DNA of 8,896 nucleotides from a bacterium. GTDB lineage: Bacteria; T1Sed10-126. The notes under the pieces are model-generated. The model was not told the origin of the DNA. It did no database searches and saw nothing but the letters and a program-made list of their open reading frames with translations. Below are positions 7,622 to 8,896 of this stretch, piece by piece. Location of the stretch: assembly GCA_003554945.1 (NCBI GenBank), contig PWHN01000074.1, forward strand, positions 1 to 8,896, in the 5' to 3' direction. How positions within the stretch are numbered: the first letter of the stretch is position 1; every line of letters starts with the position of its first letter. A program made the translations under genes and the position numbers.

Positions 7622-8601
7622 TTTTGAAAATCTTTTCATTGCAAGGTTACTTACGGCGCCCGTGGCTTCTGCTTTTGAGTTTATGCTTTGTCCTCCAGTT
7701 CTTCGCTGTCCCCGCTGTCGACGGTGGCGGCGGGCAGTCGGCCGCCGAAGTCCTGCGGTTGAAGACGGGGGCGCGGGAAGCGGCCCTGGGTTCAGCCGGA
7801 CAGGCTACCGCCCGGGGGGCTAAGGCCATTGATTATAATCCCGCCGGGTTACTGCCCGGAGAAGGTAGTGAATTTGAACTGGGGTATACCAGCTTGGTCG
7901 AGGATATTGACTTTGGTAGCTTCACCTATACACACTCGCCTGATTTTGTTGGTAACCAGTCTGCTCTTGGCTGGGGGGTTAATTACATAAGCTATGGCGA
8001 CGAGCAGAGGACTGATGTTAGGGACGGCAAGTTGTATACAGACGGTGATTTTACCGGGCTTGACCTCGTGGGTAGCGCCGGTTACGGACGGCAGATAAAC
8101 GAGAATACGAGCCTTGGTTTTGCACTTCGCGGAATACGTCTGGAAATAGACGACAGCACCGCGCAGGCCGCTTCTCTTGACCTCGGACTGCGCTGGGCAT
8201 CCAACCAACCTGATCTGCCGCTCGCCTTCGGTTTCGTCATCGCTAACCTGGGCACCGAGGTGGAGTTTGAGGACGAGGGCGACGATCTGCCGCTGCTTGC
8301 CCGTGGCGGGCTGAGTTATGCTCTCCGTGAAAACGCAGCTTTTCCTGTTGAATTATATCTTGATACCGAGTATCAGATTGAAAATAGCCGGGCCAGCTTG
8401 ATGCTCGGCACGGAAATTCAGTTGTACAATGATTTAGATTTCCGATTGGGTTATAACAGTAACCGGGAGATTGACGACGGGATGAGCGTTGGTCTTGGAC
8501 TGAATTTTGTTGATAACCTTGAATTTGACTACGCATTTGTGCCTTACGGCGATTTTGGCGACCTGCACCAACTGGGTTTTCGGTACAGCTTTGGGGAATG
8601 A
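7618..8601 (+). CDS. PorV/UPF0164-family outer-membrane beta-barrel, copy 2
   Basis: This is a 327-residue paralogue of the PorV-like protein at 4009-5001. A basic start (LRRP) and hydrophobic WLLLLSLCFVLQFFAV form the signal peptide, probably cut near AVDG at about residue 36. The mature part has AAEVLRLKTGAREAALGSAG, DYNPAGLL (NPAGL at 74-78), LVEDIDFGSF, GDFTGLDLVGSAGYGRQ, IRLEIDDST, FVIANLGTEV, LSYAL and the closing FDYAFVPYGDFG (303-314) with RYSFGE at the end. Blocks line up with copy 1 along the whole length but identity is partial, pointing to an old duplication. ATG 7618 overlaps the protease stop as ATGA, with no strong Shine-Dalgarno seen, so it probably depends on coupling to protease translation. 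By analogy it could be the PorV partner of the protease. It is the last gene seen in the operon. Confidence 0.88.
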   Translation: MILKIFSLQGYLRRPWLLLLSLCFVLQFFAVPAVDGGGGQSAAEVLRLKTGAREAALGSAGQATARGAKAIDYNPAGLLPGEGSEFELGYTSLVEDIDFGSFTYTHSPDFVGNQSALGWGVNYISYGDEQRTDVRDGKLYTDGDFTGLDLVGSAGYGRQINENTSLGFALRGIRLEIDDSTAQAASLDLGLRWASNQPDLPLAFGFVIANLGTEVEFEDEGDDLPLLARGGLSYALRENAAFPVELYLDTEYQIENSRASLMLGTEIQLYNDLDFRLGYNSNREIDDGMSVGLGLNFVDNLEFDYAFVPYGDFGDLHQLGFRYSFGE

Positions 8602-8643
8602 TTTGCGATAAGCGAGCTCGAGAGTAGTTCTTTACATCTTTTA

Positions 8644-8682
8644 GCACGCAGATTACACAGATTTACACAGATTTAATTCAAG
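8644..8682. repeat. CAGATT-rich dispersed repeat, copy A (39 bp)
   Basis: The unit starts GCACGCAGATTAC and ends TTCAAG. Inside it consists of three ACRCAGATT-like subunits in tandem with roughly 10-bp spacing. It matches copy B at 8733-8771 at 32 of 39 positions without gaps, counted by eye. The sequence is non-coding and of the type dispersed between genes in many environmental genomes. Confidence 0.8.
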
Positions 8683-8690
8683 CCCGGAAA

Positions 8691-8714
8691 CGCAAAGGCG
8701 CGAAGGCGCTAAGA
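8691..8714. repeat. Short tandem octamer array between the two 39-bp repeats
   Basis: Three consecutive octamers, CGCAAAGG, CGCGAAGG and CGCTAAGA, form a degenerate tandem array. It is followed by AAAATTCAAG (8714-8723), which resembles the AATTCAAG and AGTTCAAG ends of the flanking 39-bp copies. The TTCAAG end therefore recurs three times in the block, as if separate repeat modules share one boundary. Confidence 0.7.
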
Positions 8715-8732
8715 AAATTCAAGTGCGAAGGG

Positions 8733-8771
8733 GCACGCAGATTACGCAGGTAGACGCAGATTAAGTTCAAG
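8733..8771. repeat. CAGATT-rich dispersed repeat, copy B (39 bp)
   Basis: This is a direct repeat of copy A in the same orientation, with 50 bp between the copies. The seven differences lie mainly at A/G positions inside the subunits (ACACAG versus ACGCAG). The first 13 bases and the final TTCAAG are identical to copy A. Confidence 0.8.
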
Positions 8772-8788
8772 GGCGGGGTTGGGCGGCG

Positions 8789-8821
8789 GGAGCCGGCTTG
8801 CAGCCGGATTTAACTGGCTCC
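8789..8821. other. GC-rich nested hairpin
   Basis: CCGGCT (8793-8798) and AGCCGG (8802-8807) form a perfect 6-bp stem with a TGC loop. An alternative outer pairing joins GGAGCC (8789-8794) with GGCTCC (8816-8821); the two stems share bases 8793-8794, so they cannot both form fully. No T-run follows on either strand in the position needed for an intrinsic terminator. It may be another dispersed palindromic element. Confidence 0.45.
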
Positions 8822-8896
8822 TGTCCGTAAAAAAATATATACATAACCCGCCTATACATTTTTTCACTCCCAGTCACCAGCACGGAAGTGCAGGCA

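Larger units (their letters stand above)
8602..8896. other. Intergenic region of 295 bp with no visible gene
   Basis: No open reading frame with a credible start, ribosome site or recognisable protein was found on either strand. The first 42 bp after the stop contain the palindrome CGAGCTCG (8613-8620) but no hairpin plus T-run, so no operon terminator could be assigned. The region then holds the dispersed-repeat block (8644-8771), a GC-rich hairpin (8789-8821) and an AT-rich stretch (8829-8871) in which TATACAT occurs twice. No convincing promoter was found in the AT-rich part. Confidence 0.6.

Noticed and set aside
8243-8647. A minus-strand open frame of 134 codons reaching into the intergenic region
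   Set aside because: It is mostly antisense to the conserved C-terminal half of PorV copy 2, and the translation resembles no protein family.
8644-8771. Possible CRISPR array
   Set aside because: There are only two diverged 39-bp copies, the intervening 50 bp holds a tandem octamer array, and subunits repeat within each copy. No cas gene is present.

Overview
The window looks like chromosomal DNA from a diderm (outer-membrane) bacterium. Every complete gene encodes an exported protein. Three of the five genes encode PorV/UPF0164-type outer-membrane beta-barrels, and the other two encode large secreted proteins ending in a type A sorting domain like those of the type IX secretion system (T9SS). 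The proteins are visibly rich in Asp and Glu and poor in Lys, which fits a saline or halophilic habitat. GC content is moderate. Taxonomy cannot be fixed from the sequence: Bacteroidota-like candidate phyla and diderm Firmicutes such as Halanaerobiales are all possible, and no T9SS core gene lies in the window.

Layout: (i) 2-115 is the 3' end of a PorV-like gene. (ii) 116-193 is a short spacer with a weak terminator-like hairpin and a Shine-Dalgarno-like site. (iii) 194-4012 encodes a giant secreted protein with a signal peptide, ten degenerate Ig-like repeats of about 92-118 residues, one carboxypeptidase-regulatory-like stalk domain and a C-terminal sorting domain. (iv) 4009-5001 encodes a PorV-like barrel. 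(v) 4994-7621 encodes a subtilisin-family (S8) protease with signal peptide, propeptide, complete catalytic machinery, three stalk domains and the same type of sorting domain. (vi) 7618-8601 encodes another PorV-like barrel. (vii) 8602-8896 is non-coding as far as can be seen. It carries two copies of a degenerate 39-bp CAGATT-rich repeat around a short tandem octamer array, followed by a GC-rich hairpin.

The four complete genes overlap end to start (4, 8 and 4 nt) and are almost certainly one translationally coupled operon. The order is cargo, PorV, cargo, PorV, preceded by another PorV. In known T9SS, PorV binds the C-terminal domains of cargo after outer-membrane passage and shuttles them to the attachment complex. 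The working hypothesis is therefore that each sorting-domain cargo is co-expressed with its own dedicated PorV paralogue, and that the cassette arose by tandem duplication. The giant repeat protein would be a surface fibre or adhesin-like molecule and the subtilase a surface or secreted protease. This pairing is an inference; the domain assignments and gene overlaps are read directly from the sequence.
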